Origin: CAZNPH01 sp964574985
GTDB taxonomy: Bacteria; Bacteroidota; Bacteroidia; Bacteroidales; SM23-62
Assembly: GCA_964574985.1 (NCBI GenBank)
Contig: CAZNPH010000016.1
Coordinates: forward strand, 1-64,000
Length of the DNA stretch: 64,000 nt
Reading direction: 5' to 3'
Both the position numbers and the translations under genes were made by a program. Shown one piece after another: positions 62,269 through 64,000 of the stretch. The notes beneath the pieces were generated by a model. That model worked only from the letters and a program-made list of their open reading frames with translations. It had not been told where the DNA came from and did no database searches. Within the stretch, counting starts at the first letter, position 1. The number at the start of each line of letters is the position of its first letter.

Positions 62269-63309
62269 ATGGAACCTGATCTTTTCATTCTCGGCTTCCT
62301 TCTGATGCTGATCGGAGGGACTTTTTTGGGAACCTCTTTTTTCCCGTTGAAATACACCCCGAAATGGGCCTGGGAAAACACATGGGGAGCCGGTTCCCTG
62401 ATGGCATTGATACTGGTTCCCTGGCCCCTGGCACTGCTGACCGTACCCAACCTCGGAGATGTCTATGCAAATGTACCGCCGCACAGTATCCTCCTGGCCC
62501 TTTTATTCGGAGCCGGCTGGGGGGTAGGCGGAATTTATTTCGGCAAGGGACTGGATGCCATCGGATTTTCCATCGGTTACGCCCTGATCATGGGCATAAT
62601 TGCAGTCGGTGGATCGGTCATCCCCCTGGCCATGAACCAGCCGGAAGCTTTTGTTAAGTTACCCGGGATCGTGCTTCTGCTGGGGATACTGGTGATGATC
62701 GGCGGATTGTACATCTCGGCCAGGGCCGGACTACTGAAGGACCGGGACCAGCGGGCCAGTGAGGAGGTGAGTGCAGGCGGACTCCAGAAGGCGTCATTCA
62801 GAAAGGGACTGGCCTTTTGTATCCTTTCCGGTGTGCTGTCCTCCCTGCTGAATTTCGGTTTCATCTACGGAACTTCCCTTTCCGAAGCCTCCGTTCTCAG
62901 TGGGGCCGCCCCTGCCAACGCGGAAAATGCCCTGCTGGCACTTGTGTTTACCGCCAATTTCACGGTCAATGTGGGATATTGCATCTATCTTCTGGCTGTG
63001 AACAAGACCTTCAGCCGGTACACCTTGAAGGGAACCGCAAAATACTGGCCCATGGCGGTGGGCATGGGGATCATCTGGCCGGGCGGCGTGGTGATCTATG
63101 GCATGGGCACCACCATGATCGGAGACCTGGGGGCATACCTGGGATTCCCGGCCATGCTGATCGTCTCCATCATTGCCGGAAACGTATTCGGCGTCCTGAC
63201 CGGGGAATGGAAAGATGTATCTGCCAGGCCCAAAAGGATCATGGTTGCGGGGATCACCGTTCTGGTCCTTGCCATCGTTGTTCTGGGAGTATCCATGAAC
63301 CTTGCCTGA
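62269..63309 (+). CDS. RhaT-like (DMT superfamily) sugar transporter
   Basis: 346 aa, about ten membrane helices. It starts FILGFLLMLIGGTFLGTSFF, with KYTPKWAWENTWGAGSLMAL and the late GGVVIYGMGTTMIGDLGAYL resembling E. coli RhaT, the L-rhamnose/proton symporter. It probably imports a deoxy-sugar or sugar acid for the surrounding catabolic genes. Confidence 0.88.
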   Translation: MEPDLFILGFLLMLIGGTFLGTSFFPLKYTPKWAWENTWGAGSLMALILVPWPLALLTVPNLGDVYANVPPHSILLALLFGAGWGVGGIYFGKGLDAIGFSIGYALIMGIIAVGGSVIPLAMNQPEAFVKLPGIVLLLGILVMIGGLYISARAGLLKDRDQRASEEVSAGGLQKASFRKGLAFCILSGVLSSLLNFGFIYGTSLSEASVLSGAAPANAENALLALVFTANFTVNVGYCIYLLAVNKTFSRYTLKGTAKYWPMAVGMGIIWPGGVVIYGMGTTMIGDLGAYLGFPAMLIVSIIAGNVFGVLTGEWKDVSARPKRIMVAGITVLVLAIVVLGVSMNLA

Positions 63310-63362
63310 TGGCACGGAAATCATACCCTGTCACACAATAAGTTTAATCAAAAACCTTCAAT

Positions 63363-64000
63363 ATGGAAATCAAAAGAACACCCGTAAAGGACCGCTTCAA
63401 AGATAAAACAGCCATTGTGACCGGTGGATCTTCCGGGATAGGGAAGTCCGTCGTGGAAGAACTCTGCAGGGAGGGGGCTTCCGTTGCTTTCACCGGGATC
63501 AGTGAGATCGGTTTTACTACAGAAAAAGAATTCAAAAAAAGAGGATTCGATGTACTTTTCCTCAGGGGAGACATGATCGAGGAGGCTTTCTGCAAAAAGA
63601 CCGCGGACAGCACACTGGAGAAATGGGGCAAAATCAATTACCTGGTGAACAATGCGTTTTCTTTTCTGGCCAAAGGGCTTGATGCCGCCACCGAAGACTG
63701 GCACCGGAGCTATTTCGTGGGGCCTGTCGGTTACGCCCGCATGGTACAGAATGTTTTTGAACCCATGCGCAGGGAAGGCGGTGGAGCCGTGGTCAACATG
63801 TCCAGTATATCCGGTCATATCGCCCAGATCAACCGGTGGACATACAATGCATCCAAGGGTGCGGTGAACCAGCTTACCCGTTGCCAGGCCCTGGACCTGG
63901 CACGTTACAACATCCGGGTCAACAGTGTCAGTCCGGGATGGATCTGGACGCGTGAAGTAGAAAAAGCGGCGCAAATGGACGGCGGGGGCCGCGAAAAATG
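63363..64000 (+). CDS. SDR-family dehydrogenase, cut by the window end
   Basis: Open from 63363 to the end of the window (212 codons seen). NAD-binding TAIVTGGSSGIGKSVVEELC, YLVNNAFSFLAK and the catalytic NMSSISGH with YNASKGAVNQL are present; the end is outside the window. It belongs to the plus-strand catabolic set, 53 bp after the transporter. Confidence 0.88.
   Translation, partial: MEIKRTPVKDRFKDKTAIVTGGSSGIGKSVVEELCREGASVAFTGISEIGFTTEKEFKKRGFDVLFLRGDMIEEAFCKKTADSTLEKWGKINYLVNNAFSFLAKGLDAATEDWHRSYFVGPVGYARMVQNVFEPMRREGGGAVVNMSSISGHIAQINRWTYNASKGAVNQLTRCQALDLARYNIRVNSVSPGWIWTREVEKAAQMDGGGREK

Overview
The window looks like chromosomal DNA of a marine- or sediment-type member of the Bacteroidota (Bacteroidales/Marinilabiliales-like). 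This rests on the type II-C CRISPR repeat, the GWxTD, DUF2490 and DUF6249-like genes, lipoproteins with a Bacteroidota-style lipobox, an IS66 element, and a TAnnTTTG promoter element near 19.36 kb. No rRNA or tRNA gene was recognised.

Layout. (1) 1-6.04 kb is a complete type II-C CRISPR-Cas locus: a divergent tracrRNA, a compact cas9 (1107 aa), cas1, cas2, a terminator, and 18 repeats of 36 bp with 17 spacers. (2) 6.04-10.72 kb is an insertion-sequence graveyard: a 40-bp perfect palindrome, a decayed IS3-family element, and an intact IS66-family element (7343-9833) with an exact 8-bp target duplication inside an ISL3-family transposase. (3) 10.8-14.7 kb holds a membrane-anchored TPR-CHAT protease-like gene convergent with an ECF sigma factor gene, plus a fragment of a second sigma gene. 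(4) 14.8-37.4 kb holds secreted hydrolases (GH2-like, M64 peptidase, GH127), housekeeping genes (MscS-type channel, Lrp regulator, rlmB, GWxTD, ABC-F, rlmD), a DoxX/TIM-barrel fusion, an AGCS symporter, a caspase-like protein with five exact 67-residue repeats, a broken GH140-like gene, an aldo/keto reductase and a metallophosphoesterase. (5) 37.4-48.2 kb is a tight ten-gene minus-strand operon: LsrF-like thiolase, RuBisCO-like protein, E2/E1-alpha/E1-beta of a 2-oxoacid dehydrogenase, TIM-barrel isomerase, FGGY kinase, RpiR regulator, RPE-like epimerase and SDR. (6) 48.5-52.9 kb holds an M23 peptidase, a Zn-dehydrogenase, a Gfo/Idh/MocA oxidoreductase and a DUF4143-type ATPase. (7) 52.9-64 kb is a sulfated-glycan locus: a minus-strand set (GntR regulator, sulfatase, GH43, arylsulfotransferase-like gene, sulfatase) divergent from a plus-strand set (SDR, LarA-like, VOC, RhaT-like, SDR cut by the window end).

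The most interesting system is the ten-gene operon. It combines a RuBisCO-like protein that keeps its carbamylation-site lysine with a close LsrF homologue, a sugar kinase, an isomerase, an epimerase, an SDR and its own acyl-CoA-forming dehydrogenase subunits. A plausible reading is a sugar-phosphate pathway in which the RuBisCO-like enzyme rearranges or decarboxylates a keto-sugar phosphate that LsrF then splits with CoA. The substrate cannot be read from sequence. Second in interest are the protease/sigma pair, the caspase with rigid 67-residue repeats, and the CRISPR array whose repeats each carry a promoter-like sequence.

Positions are read directly from the sequence. Family names come from motif recognition by eye, and no database search was run.
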